Positions 56,510 through 64,000 of a stretch of 64,000 nucleotides of DNA are shown here, piece by piece. The stretch spans positions 1,671,158-1,735,157 of the forward strand of contig OX638345.1 of assembly GCA_951813535.1 (NCBI GenBank), read 5' to 3'. The translations under genes and the position numbers were made by a program. Source of the stretch: an uncultured Dehalococcoidia bacterium (GTDB lineage: Bacteria; Chloroflexota; Dehalococcoidia; Lucifugimonadales; UBA3495). The notes under the pieces are model-generated. The model saw nothing but the letters and a program-made list of their open reading frames with translations. It had not been told where the DNA came from and searched no databases. Position 1 is the first letter of the stretch. Every line of letters starts with the position of its first letter.

Positions 56510-59500
56510 ATGACCACCAACAAAGAGCAGGAAGCGTTCAGCCTCGTCGTTCAGCACCACGAGAACGCCGCGTCAGAGAACGACATCAGGTTTGCCTTCC
56601 AGCGATTCATGGAAATGGCAGATATAGCAACAGCGACCGAAATGTCCACCGAAGCGCCACCAGGAGTGGGCAATCCTGGCCGCATGGACCTGTACGTCCA
56701 CAACACCTGTGTCGAGTTCAAAACGCACATCCTGAATAACGGGATACCGAATCCGGCCTACGTCGCCCAACTGGACGGATACCTTGAAAACCTCCTCAAA
56801 GCCGGAACCGGAGTCCGGAACGGTATCCTCACCGACGGCGTCCATTACTTCCTCCGGCGCATAGGCGAGCAGAAGCTGCCATCGCAGCCGCACAGAGACC
56901 TGCGCACATTCGGCCGCCCCGAGCAAGCACACCACCTTCGCGAGTACCTCCACGAAATCATCTCTGCCTCGCCCGAGAACATCACTCCTACCGCGGGAGA
57001 CTTGGAACGGCACTTCGGCGACGAGTCAGACCTCTTTCTCGCCGCCAACCTGCTTCTCCAGGAATCATACAAGGCACACCGCGATGACCCAACGGTGGTG
57101 TTGAAGAGACGCCTCTGGCAGGACCTGCTGCAGGTGGCATTGGGCAAAAACGCCGCTGCCGCAGGCGACGAAAGCGACTGGCTGTTCATCAGGCACACCT
57201 ACATCACCAGTCTGGTAGCTGTCATCATGCAGCAACAGCTGTTGGGAGGCGTCGTACGCCACGCGGCCGAAAAACCAGACGCTCTCCTCAAGGGACGCAT
57301 CCTAGCAGAAGAGTCCGACCTGCACGGCATCATCGACGCTGACCTATTCACCTGGCCCACCGAGGTGGGAGAAAGTGCATACCTGCGCGAAATAGCTCGT
57401 GTCGTGGAACAATTTGACTGGACGCAGTACGCCACCGAGGTGGCACCCACGCTCTATCAGAACGTCATTACTCCGAAAGAACGCAAGGACCTCGGCGAGT
57501 ATTACACACCCTACTGGTTGGCGAAGGAAATCACCGAGAAGGTGGTCGACGACCCTCTCAACCAGCGCGTGCTAGACCCGGCCTGCGGCAGCGGCACGTT
57601 CATTGAAACCGCCGTGCAGCGAATCATCAGCCACGCCGCCGAACTGTCGGCGACGGACACGTTGCGCAAGTTACAACAGAACGTAGTCGGCATCGACATC
57701 CACCCAGTAGCCGTCCAGCTGGCTAAAGCAACCTGGGTTATGGCCGCTAAGGACACCATCATCGCTGCCCGAGATGAGGGCACCGGTTCCGGCGCAGTGA
57801 GCGCTCCCATTTACCTGGGCGACTCGATGCAACTGCGCTACAACACAGGCGATATGTTCGCTGAACACTCCATCGAACTCGAAACCCGTGAGACCCTCTC
57901 AGGACAAGGGATGCCCATTACATTCAGTATCCCCAAGGAACTGGCCCACCAACAGTTGGACATCGACCGTCTCATCTCCACCATGGCAAGCACAGTTGAC
58001 CAAGGTCTGGACGCCCAAAACGTCGCCGACGCTTACGAAATGAGCGACGAATGCCGCCAGAGCATGAAAACCGTCGCCGCCCAAATGAAGGAACTCCACG
58101 CTGCCAACCGCAACCACGTCTGGGCCTACTACATCCGCAACATGATAAGGCCTGCGGTAATCGCGGAGGAAAAGGTGGACCGCATAATCGGCAACCCACC
58201 GTGGCTCACCTACGGCCAGAGCGCAGACATCATTCGGACTGAATTACGGGAAATGAGCGAAAAACGCTACCAAATCTGGGCAGGCGGGAATCTCGCTTCC
58301 CACCAAGACATCGCCACGCTGTTCTACACACGTTGCGCCGAACTCTACGCCCGGCTCGGCACTAAGGTTGGCATGGTGATGCCCCACAGCGTTCTGCATA
58401 CCGGGCAACACCTGAAGTGGCGCAGTGGCAACTACAAGCGCACAGGTCGGCAAAACACGACCAGTATCGGGCTGGACCTCCGGGTTCACGAACCGTGGGA
58501 CCTAGACAACGTCGTTCCCGATTTCTTCCCGATGCCGGCCAGCGTGGTGTTTGCTGAGTACGACGGCATGGGTCAAGGTACCCGTCTGGCGCCCGCAACC
58601 GTGCAGGTATGGCGAGGCGATTGGCAGAAAGATTATGCCGGCATGACTCGCAAGAGCGAAGCACTCCACCACGACGACGGCAATTTCAAATCCCCCTACG
58701 CAGAACTGTCCAGTAACGGCGCTACTATCTATGACCGACGGCTTTTCTTCGTTGAAAAAGTGCCACACACGGCAATGCTCCCGGCAACCAACACCACGAA
58801 CGTCAAGCCTCGACTCGGTAGAAACGACAAGAAGACCTACGAAGGGCATTTGAACCAAATGGAAGGCGTAGTAAACAACGACCATCTCTTTGACGTGTAC
58901 TTGGGGGAGTGCATAGCGCCGTACGTGGCGCTCGACCCGCTGAAGGCGGCTTTGCCAGTACATCGCCCTACCATGACCATGCCGCTGAGACACGACGCTT
59001 GCGAAAACGATAAGCACGACGCCTGCCAACTGGACGTGGCAGCCTTGCATCCGACCATGCAACGGCGGTGGAATAACGCCGTTGCTATGTACCGACAGGC
59101 TCACAAAAACCAAGCCAACAGCGACCTTTACCGCAATCTCAACCATCTACGCAAACTTTCCAGCCAACTGGAATACTTGCGCGAAGCCATCAACGGAACA
59201 CCAAAGATCCGTATCGCATACACAGGCATAGGAACACCAACGGCGACGACCATCACAAATGACAAGGCGCTTTTAGATAATGCGCTGTACCAAACGGTAT
59301 GCGGATCAGAGGACGAAGCCCATTTCTTGACGGCAGTATTAAACAGCAGCGAATTGGCCGCAAGAGCCAAACCTTTCTGTCCCACCAACTGGGCAAAGAA
59401 GATACGAGATTTTCACAAGCACGGCTGGAAGCTCCCCATCCCGCGTTACGACGCCAGCGACGTTCTCCACGTACAACTCGCCCAACTAGGCACGACCGCG

Positions 59501-59719
59501 GAACAAGAATGCCGAGAACTAATCGCCAAGAGCGACATCATGGCCAAGGGACCAGGCAAAGCTCAATCGGACGCTGCCCGCAAACTCCTACGCCACCAAT
59601 GGCAACCCAACAGTTCGACCGCCCAAGCCATCGAGGCCGACGTTGCTCAGTTGCTGAGCGACCCAGCACAGGCCGCACTAGCCGAATGGCAGATGGCCAA
59701 CAGCCAGTCCTCAAAGTAG
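56510..59719 (+). CDS. Type IIG-like restriction-modification enzyme (adenine methyltransferase with nuclease-like N-terminus)
   Basis: About 1,069 residues from ATG 56510, with AAAGGA upstream; an ATG six bases before is also possible. The N-terminus carries GRMDLYV...CVEFKTH (D60, E69, K71), a PD-(D/E)XK nuclease pattern. SAM motif I is VLDPACGSGTFIE (about residues 353-365) and the catalytic motif IV is IIGNPPWLTYG (about 555-565), of the N6-adenine gamma class. The C-terminal 400 residues should hold target recognition. Cutting and methylation in one chain is the type IIG pattern. The DUF4238 gene follows after 13 bases. Confidence 0.85.
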   Translation: MTTNKEQEAFSLVVQHHENAASENDIRFAFQRFMEMADIATATEMSTEAPPGVGNPGRMDLYVHNTCVEFKTHILNNGIPNPAYVAQLDGYLENLLKAGTGVRNGILTDGVHYFLRRIGEQKLPSQPHRDLRTFGRPEQAHHLREYLHEIISASPENITPTAGDLERHFGDESDLFLAANLLLQESYKAHRDDPTVVLKRRLWQDLLQVALGKNAAAAGDESDWLFIRHTYITSLVAVIMQQQLLGGVVRHAAEKPDALLKGRILAEESDLHGIIDADLFTWPTEVGESAYLREIARVVEQFDWTQYATEVAPTLYQNVITPKERKDLGEYYTPYWLAKEITEKVVDDPLNQRVLDPACGSGTFIETAVQRIISHAAELSATDTLRKLQQNVVGIDIHPVAVQLAKATWVMAAKDTIIAARDEGTGSGAVSAPIYLGDSMQLRYNTGDMFAEHSIELETRETLSGQGMPITFSIPKELAHQQLDIDRLISTMASTVDQGLDAQNVADAYEMSDECRQSMKTVAAQMKELHAANRNHVWAYYIRNMIRPAVIAEEKVDRIIGNPPWLTYGQSADIIRTELREMSEKRYQIWAGGNLASHQDIATLFYTRCAELYARLGTKVGMVMPHSVLHTGQHLKWRSGNYKRTGRQNTTSIGLDLRVHEPWDLDNVVPDFFPMPASVVFAEYDGMGQGTRLAPATVQVWRGDWQKDYAGMTRKSEALHHDDGNFKSPYAELSSNGATIYDRRLFFVEKVPHTAMLPATNTTNVKPRLGRNDKKTYEGHLNQMEGVVNNDHLFDVYLGECIAPYVALDPLKAALPVHRPTMTMPLRHDACENDKHDACQLDVAALHPTMQRRWNNAVAMYRQAHKNQANSDLYRNLNHLRKLSSQLEYLREAINGTPKIRIAYTGIGTPTATTITNDKALLDNALYQTVCGSEDEAHFLTAVLNSSELAARAKPFCPTNWAKKIRDFHKHGWKLPIPRYDASDVLHVQLAQLGTTAEQECRELIAKSDIMAKGPGKAQSDAARKLLRHQWQPNSSTAQAIEADVAQLLSDPAQAALAEWQMANSQSSK

Positions 59720-59732
59720 GAGCGAATACTCC

Positions 59733-60749
59733 GTGCCCCCAAGTACCTGGAACGACCAGAACCAGCACTGGATCCCCCAGTTTCTCTTGAAGGGTTTTGG
59801 GACCCGAAGAAACGCCTCCAGCGTCTACCAGCTGGACAAGCAGAACAAGGCCATCACCATCCGCAACGTCGCCGAAGTGGCATCGAAGCAGCACCTGCTG
59901 ACGAGCCAAGACGATGAGGAGATGAAGGGCATCGAGAGGCGCGCTACCACTGCCATCGACGCGATGCGAAAAGGACGCTTGGACCGCATCGGCGAGCACG
60001 AAAGGCGAGCCGTCGACAGGTTAGTTTGTGCAATGATGCTCAACGACCCATATCACGGCTCCGACGCTGAAGAAAAACGCGACGAGATCATCGCGCACGC
60101 AGTCGGTGAACTCAGCAAAGCAGTCAAAAGATATGGAGCTGAGTTGGACGAGCTGGACTTCAAGGACCACTTCGATGAGATGCTGGGCCACGACTGGCTA
60201 TCCGGCTACATGGGTTCGGAAAGCAACCAAGGCATCGTCGCATTGCGATTGATGGGTCTAAACGTTTTAAGACCACCAGATGGTGCGTTCTTCATAATCG
60301 GTGATTCACCAGTTTTGACGGTTCGAAGCACGTTGAACGGCATTCGCAGCCTGTTAAACCCGGGCAGCCAGGTCATCCTACCTATCCACAGCAGATGCGT
60401 CTTGGCGTACGCCTGGTCGATACAAACCAATGTAGTCGACGAGGGGAGACTACTGACCGCGGAACAAGTTCGCTCGCTGAACTCTGATTATTTCCACGGG
60501 ACAAAATGCCGCTACATCTATGGCAGAAACGAAGAGACGATAAAACAGTCATCGCTCATGTCATTGCAATGGACTCCACAAGAACGCTCCCAAGACGTAA
60601 ACCGAGGGTGGTCAATGATGCTGGACCAACAGACCATCCGGGGAGAACGAATCGCAGCGCGAGATGCGGCTGAACCCTACATCCTCGACCAACTGGCCCG
60701 CGAGTTAGTAGACGCAGCCACTGCTGAATCCGAGCACTCCGGGAGGTAG
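59733..60749 (+). CDS. DUF4238 family protein
   Basis: 338 residues. NQHWIPQFLLKGFGTRRNAS and SVYQLDKQNKAITIRNVAEV at the N-terminus are the DUF4238 signature, and GAFFIIGDSPVLTV is its second conserved block. The function is unknown. Because it lies 13 bases after the restriction-modification gene it is probably co-transcribed, and the family is often found in defence-rich regions (general knowledge). Confidence 0.8.
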   Translation: MPPSTWNDQNQHWIPQFLLKGFGTRRNASSVYQLDKQNKAITIRNVAEVASKQHLLTSQDDEEMKGIERRATTAIDAMRKGRLDRIGEHERRAVDRLVCAMMLNDPYHGSDAEEKRDEIIAHAVGELSKAVKRYGAELDELDFKDHFDEMLGHDWLSGYMGSESNQGIVALRLMGLNVLRPPDGAFFIIGDSPVLTVRSTLNGIRSLLNPGSQVILPIHSRCVLAYAWSIQTNVVDEGRLLTAEQVRSLNSDYFHGTKCRYIYGRNEETIKQSSLMSLQWTPQERSQDVNRGWSMMLDQQTIRGERIAARDAAEPYILDQLARELVDAATAESEHSGR

Positions 60750-60811
60750 AACGAAACCACCCAAAATCAGGACCGTCGATTGATGACATCCATCACTTGG
60801 AGAACATCACC

Positions 60812-61399
60812 ATGCACATCGCCTTATGGGAATGCTACTACACCCAAGAGGAACCAGTAGAAGGCGGGTCGGCATCAGTCCAGTACCGCCTTCTATCGCC
60901 AAACTCCCTCTTCGGACGCCCAGACAACCCGCAGCCACATCTCATCAAGCTGGAAACCAACCAAAACCCCGCCCTTCCCGACATGGTGGCTCTTCCAATG
61001 GCCGTCGGCGGGAAGGAAATCCACTACCATTTCCACGACCGGCCAGAGTACGAAACCGAAACCTTCCTAATATCCAATACTTGGGTGGTACAAACCGAAA
61101 TCAACCTCATCAGAGGTACACCCCAAGAAATCTTGGACGACCTTTCCACCATCTGGCAAGCACGCGGCCTCGCAACTGATTATCTGCCAAAGCCGCTTTC
61201 CGCCAAATCAGTAGGGGAATGGCTGGAGACCCTGGAGGATGACGACCGGCAAGTCCCAGCGCGATGGATTGCGGCAACCCGAATAGTACAGGTCATCGAC
61301 CACGACACCGAAACCGCTGCCACGGCCATTCAGCAAATAGCCCACAACAGTCCGTCATGCGCGGCTATCCTCGTTCACGCGATTCCCAACAACCCCTAA
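60812..61399 (+). CDS. Unknown 195-residue protein
   Basis: A soluble protein (HIALWECYYTQEEPVEGGSA, then TETFLISNTWVVQTEINLIR). I do not recognise a family. It lies 62 bases after the DUF4238 gene, so it may be the third gene of the restriction operon. The start is ATG 60812; an in-frame ATG at 60797 is also possible. Confidence 0.6.
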   Translation: MHIALWECYYTQEEPVEGGSASVQYRLLSPNSLFGRPDNPQPHLIKLETNQNPALPDMVALPMAVGGKEIHYHFHDRPEYETETFLISNTWVVQTEINLIRGTPQEILDDLSTIWQARGLATDYLPKPLSAKSVGEWLETLEDDDRQVPARWIAATRIVQVIDHDTETAATAIQQIAHNSPSCAAILVHAIPNNP

Positions 61400-62182
61400 C
61401 CCAATTCCCTGCTCGCCAGAGTTTGGGAATCGGCTGCATTGATTCGGCCACATTGACAGAGCGTCGATATAACCGTAGCTTAGTCCTTGATAGAACCTCC
61501 CACGCCTCTCATTAGAACGGCGCACCACGGGAGGGCTTTTTATCGCACGTCGAACGCCCGCCAACCGGCACCCGGCCTATCAGCCGAAATCCCGGCAACC
61601 TCAATCCCTCGTCAAGAGCGTACTCGTCGCCAGCTACCTGCCGATACAGCAGCCCACCAGACCCCAACAACTACGGCTCTGAATCAGCCATCAAGCCACG
61701 CCGACCCACAATGGCTCGCCCAGCAACCGCGCACACTCACGCAGTTCCGCCAGGTGGTCATCTGACACCGCCACCCCGTGGACGCACGCCAAACCACGAG
61801 CCACGTGTTATCCTATCAGTGAACCGTATCAGAAACGCTGTCGAAGGCATTGACGCTCGCCGCAGTCGAGACATACAATCGCCCAAAATGGAAATCAAAA
61901 CGGGCTTGCTTTCAACGCTGTGATGCCAGGTCACCTATCAGCAGACGATCCTCCCAGACCGCTGCTCCCTATAAATTCGCCGAAATATTGGCGTATCCCG
62001 GGCTACGTCAAGCGCTCGGTGAAGAACCTCGGCCAACGGCCCTGCTCTGCGTGCCGGCTCGTGCTCCTTGACCTGTCGCTGAGCGCACGCACCGAGCCTC
62101 GCCGACTTCCGGCACAATCCACCCACTGAGTGGCGGTATCCCCAGACGGGTTCCTGAATCATACGGGAAAGGAGGACCCCCC
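61400..62182. other. Non-coding stretch with one likely terminator
   Basis: No supported gene in about 780 bases. CCTCCCACG ... ACGGGAGGG followed by CTTTTT (61497-61542) is a plausible terminator for the upstream operon. The rest probably contains the promoter of the next cassette. Confidence 0.4.
61497..61542 (+). terminator. Probable terminator of the restriction operon
   Basis: An imperfect stem of CCTCCCACG with CACGGGAGG and a T5 run. The loop is long (about 25 bases), so it is weaker than the others in the window. Confidence 0.5.
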
Positions 62183-62803
62183 ATGACTCAACAGGGTTGG
62201 ATTACACAAACGGCTACCGTCGTGCTCATAGCTGAGCGCCCCATAAACCCCGACACGCTGAGCGTTGATATTTTGCGGGAATCTGGGGTCACGCCCCAGA
62301 ATTGGGAAGCGACCCCCACAGAGGAAGGTAGACCTCGCACTTTCATCGCCTACACCAACGGCGTAAGCATATCCGCCCAGAACACCCGGTGCGTGTTCCA
62401 GAAAACCTTCAACGACGAAACCGTCGCCGACGACGTGCACCAAATTTACGAAGCCGCAAAGCGCTACGTCGACGCGACCAGACTCGTTCAATACCGGTTT
62501 GTCGGCATCAATTGGACGCTCCACCTCGCAGTGCCGGACCCCAAGGACTGGATGCAAGTCCACCTCCTGAACCCCGACAAACCCCTGGACAGATACCGGA
62601 ATATTGAGATTAAATTGACTGCGCCATTCGATTCCAGCCTCTGTAACCTTACCTTTGCGGCTCGCTCCGAACACGTCGCACTGGCGTTCAACTACCATTT
62701 CAACATGCGCAACATCGCACCGCGCGAAGCCATCGACAAGTGGCTCCAGTGCGACCTAAATCGCCGTTGCGTTTTGACCGAAGATTTCGGACCCTCATCG
62801 TAA
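62183..62803 (+). CDS. Unknown protein, first gene of a three-gene cassette
   Basis: 206 residues, with GGAAAGGAGG just before ATG 62183. The recognisable blocks are RTFIAYTNGVSISAQNTRCV and IYEAAKRYVDATRLVQYRFV, then GINWTLHLA. From memory this resembles an uncharacterised family that occurs in front of the next two genes in other genomes. No catalytic motif is seen. Confidence 0.65.
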   Translation: MTQQGWITQTATVVLIAERPINPDTLSVDILRESGVTPQNWEATPTEEGRPRTFIAYTNGVSISAQNTRCVFQKTFNDETVADDVHQIYEAAKRYVDATRLVQYRFVGINWTLHLAVPDPKDWMQVHLLNPDKPLDRYRNIEIKLTAPFDSSLCNLTFAARSEHVALAFNYHFNMRNIAPREAIDKWLQCDLNRRCVLTEDFGPSS

Positions 62804-62828
62804 AACTACAACGGAAGGCAACGCTCCC

Positions 62829-63827
62829 ATGACCGACATCTTTGCACATGGGTCCACCCTACGTTTGACCCACCTGCCGCCAGAATCGCGGGATTTCGTC
62901 TCACCCGGCTCAGATTGGTACTACCTGGATGAATCCACAAGCAACGAACTATTGACGCACGATGCGCTAACCCGCTTCGGCCAACCAATTTCGTGTTCAA
63001 TCTCCGACCCCGGCCTAGTTTTCATCTCGTACGGTGACGAAAGCTTGTGTATCCGCGAGCACGTCCAGAACATTCGCGTCCATGAGCACATGATTGTCCT
63101 CAATGAGACCGGCACCCCCTTCGGCCAAGACATCTCCGTAGGGTGGGATACGGCGAGCCATCAACGATTCAGCGCGCTCGCAGAAGGCTTTCAAACTCAA
63201 CAACCGACCTTGGATCCTCCACGAATACCTATTACGAACGACTTGGACCTTTACCATCGGGTCATGGAGGCCATCGCGACCGCCGGAATCGGTTTCGTCC
63301 TTACCGAAACAGAAGCAGCCAATTTTCTCATCGAATCTACAAGCACCCTATACATCACAACAGAAGGTTTGGTTCTGGACCCAACAGGGACTCCGTTACC
63401 AACCACGGAAAGCGTTGCTCCGCCATTGGCGCCTGCTCGACCCTTTACAGAAGAACCTGCGCCTATCCCTGACATCATCGAGCGCAATTATCGGGAGCGC
63501 ATTGACCAACTGCAGCTCATAGCCGAAGACGAGGACATTTCCGTTTCCCCGGAATCTTGCCGGGACTTTTGGAATTTCATCAGGAACTACCGCCCATCAC
63601 CTCAGGCGGGGTTGATCCTTACGGACGAAGATAATCTCGTCGCCATTTGGCGCGAAACTACCGGAGCCGCCGTGGAAGTCGAGTTCCTCGGCAACCAGCA
63701 ATGCAAGCTGATTGTATTCAAAGACCCCAAGAACCCGCTGCGGGTTCTCCCCGAAATCAGCCGTGATACGTTGGCTTCCATCGGCAAACAAATCGGAGGA
63801 TTGTCATTCCTTCCCGCAGACCAGTAA
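62829..63827 (+). CDS. Unknown protein, second gene of the cassette
   Basis: A 332-residue protein in two parts. The first 200 residues are unrecognised (LRLTHLPPESRDFVSPGSDW). After a Pro-rich linker the last 110 residues (SVSPESCRDFWNFIRNYRPS, then GLILTDEDNLVAIWRETTGA and VEVEFLGNQQCKLIVFKD) follow the pattern of a small beta-rich domain I recall from uncharacterised proteins of the same cassette type. The first part may be an added, unrelated domain. It lies 25 bases after the first gene. Confidence 0.65.
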   Translation: MTDIFAHGSTLRLTHLPPESRDFVSPGSDWYYLDESTSNELLTHDALTRFGQPISCSISDPGLVFISYGDESLCIREHVQNIRVHEHMIVLNETGTPFGQDISVGWDTASHQRFSALAEGFQTQQPTLDPPRIPITNDLDLYHRVMEAIATAGIGFVLTETEAANFLIESTSTLYITTEGLVLDPTGTPLPTTESVAPPLAPARPFTEEPAPIPDIIERNYRERIDQLQLIAEDEDISVSPESCRDFWNFIRNYRPSPQAGLILTDEDNLVAIWRETTGAAVEVEFLGNQQCKLIVFKDPKNPLRVLPEISRDTLASIGKQIGGLSFLPADQ

Positions 63828-64000
63828 AGAAAGGTGATCCAATACCCGACCGCGCAAGGGTGTTGCGCTACGCCGGACAAAGCAAATGGAATGACCAATT
63901 CAAAGAAGACAACTGGCGTGCCTTCGAACTCCGTACTGAAGCCAACGGATCCCTGGAGCCCGGATTATCGTTCTACTGGCACGAAATATTTCCTGGCGCT
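63806..64000 (+). CDS. Unknown protein, third gene of the cassette, cut by the window edge
   Basis: The frame PVKKGDPIPDRARVLRYAGQ, then SKWNDQFKEDNWRAFELRTE and GLSFYWHEIFPG continues to the right edge. It overlaps the stop of the previous gene by 22 bases. There is no ATG or GTG at a sensible place; an ATT at 63806, six bases after GGAGG, is the best start I can find, so the start is uncertain. Protein-like sequence and the overlap support a real gene. Confidence 0.6.
   Translation, partial: MPSRRPVKKGDPIPDRARVLRYAGQSKWNDQFKEDNWRAFELRTEANGSLEPGLSFYWHEIFPGA

Overview
The window is a bacterial chromosome segment. The best guess for the host is a Chloroflexota of the Dehalococcoidia/SAR202 type. 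The reasons are the lipoprotein with an EVTREV-type repeat behind its lipobox, the flavin monooxygenase / hydrolase / VOC catabolic genes, the very large secreted beta-sandwich proteins and the GC-rich composition. This placement is inference; there is no ribosomal RNA in the window.

Layout. 1-2334 (minus): the N-terminal 778 codons of a secreted cadherin/Fn3-type surface protein that runs off the left edge. About 2709-5389: an IS1380-family element whose transposase gene is split by an IS110-family element. 5391-29348: a chromosomal block with a secreted protein, a methyltransferase, a DUF2339/DUF3999 membrane pair, the Hen1-Pnkp RNA-repair operon, an aldo/keto reductase, a luciferase-type monooxygenase with an alpha/beta hydrolase and a VOC protein, an S9 prolyl oligopeptidase and a 5'-nucleotidase lipoprotein, separated by decayed gene remnants. 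About 29591-32477: a second IS1380 copy in the opposite orientation, split at exactly the same codon by a fuller IS110 copy. 32627-34412: a DUF5677-like gene broken by an IS5-family element. 34393-44020: phospholipase-D-like enzyme, agmatinase-family protein, enoyl-CoA hydratase family protein, a retropepsin-like pair, MFS transporter, metallo-beta-lactamase-fold hydrolase, DUF2851, three tandem cupins and a frameshifted methyltransferase. 44105-44460: the tmRNA gene ssrA. From there to the right edge the composition changes (C-rich plus strand even in non-coding DNA) and the content is accessory: a 2,320-residue modular secreted protein, a recombinase zinc-ribbon fragment, a Cas4-like nuclease, a type IIG-like restriction-modification protein with DUF4238 and an unknown gene, and a three-gene cassette of unknown function that leaves the window.

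The most striking result is in the IS110 element. Its 196-nt upstream non-coding end reads as a bridge RNA. One loop carries two 8-nt guides that match both sides of the IS1380 target around a CT core. A second loop carries guides matching the element's own ends. The same IS110 sits at the same codon in two IS1380 copies that differ from each other more than the two IS110 copies do. This suggests an element programmed to hunt another insertion sequence. Other points of interest are the unknown 62-64 kb cassette, the 3 x 1.02-kb tandem modules of the giant protein, and a 31-codon gene with a strong ribosome binding site.
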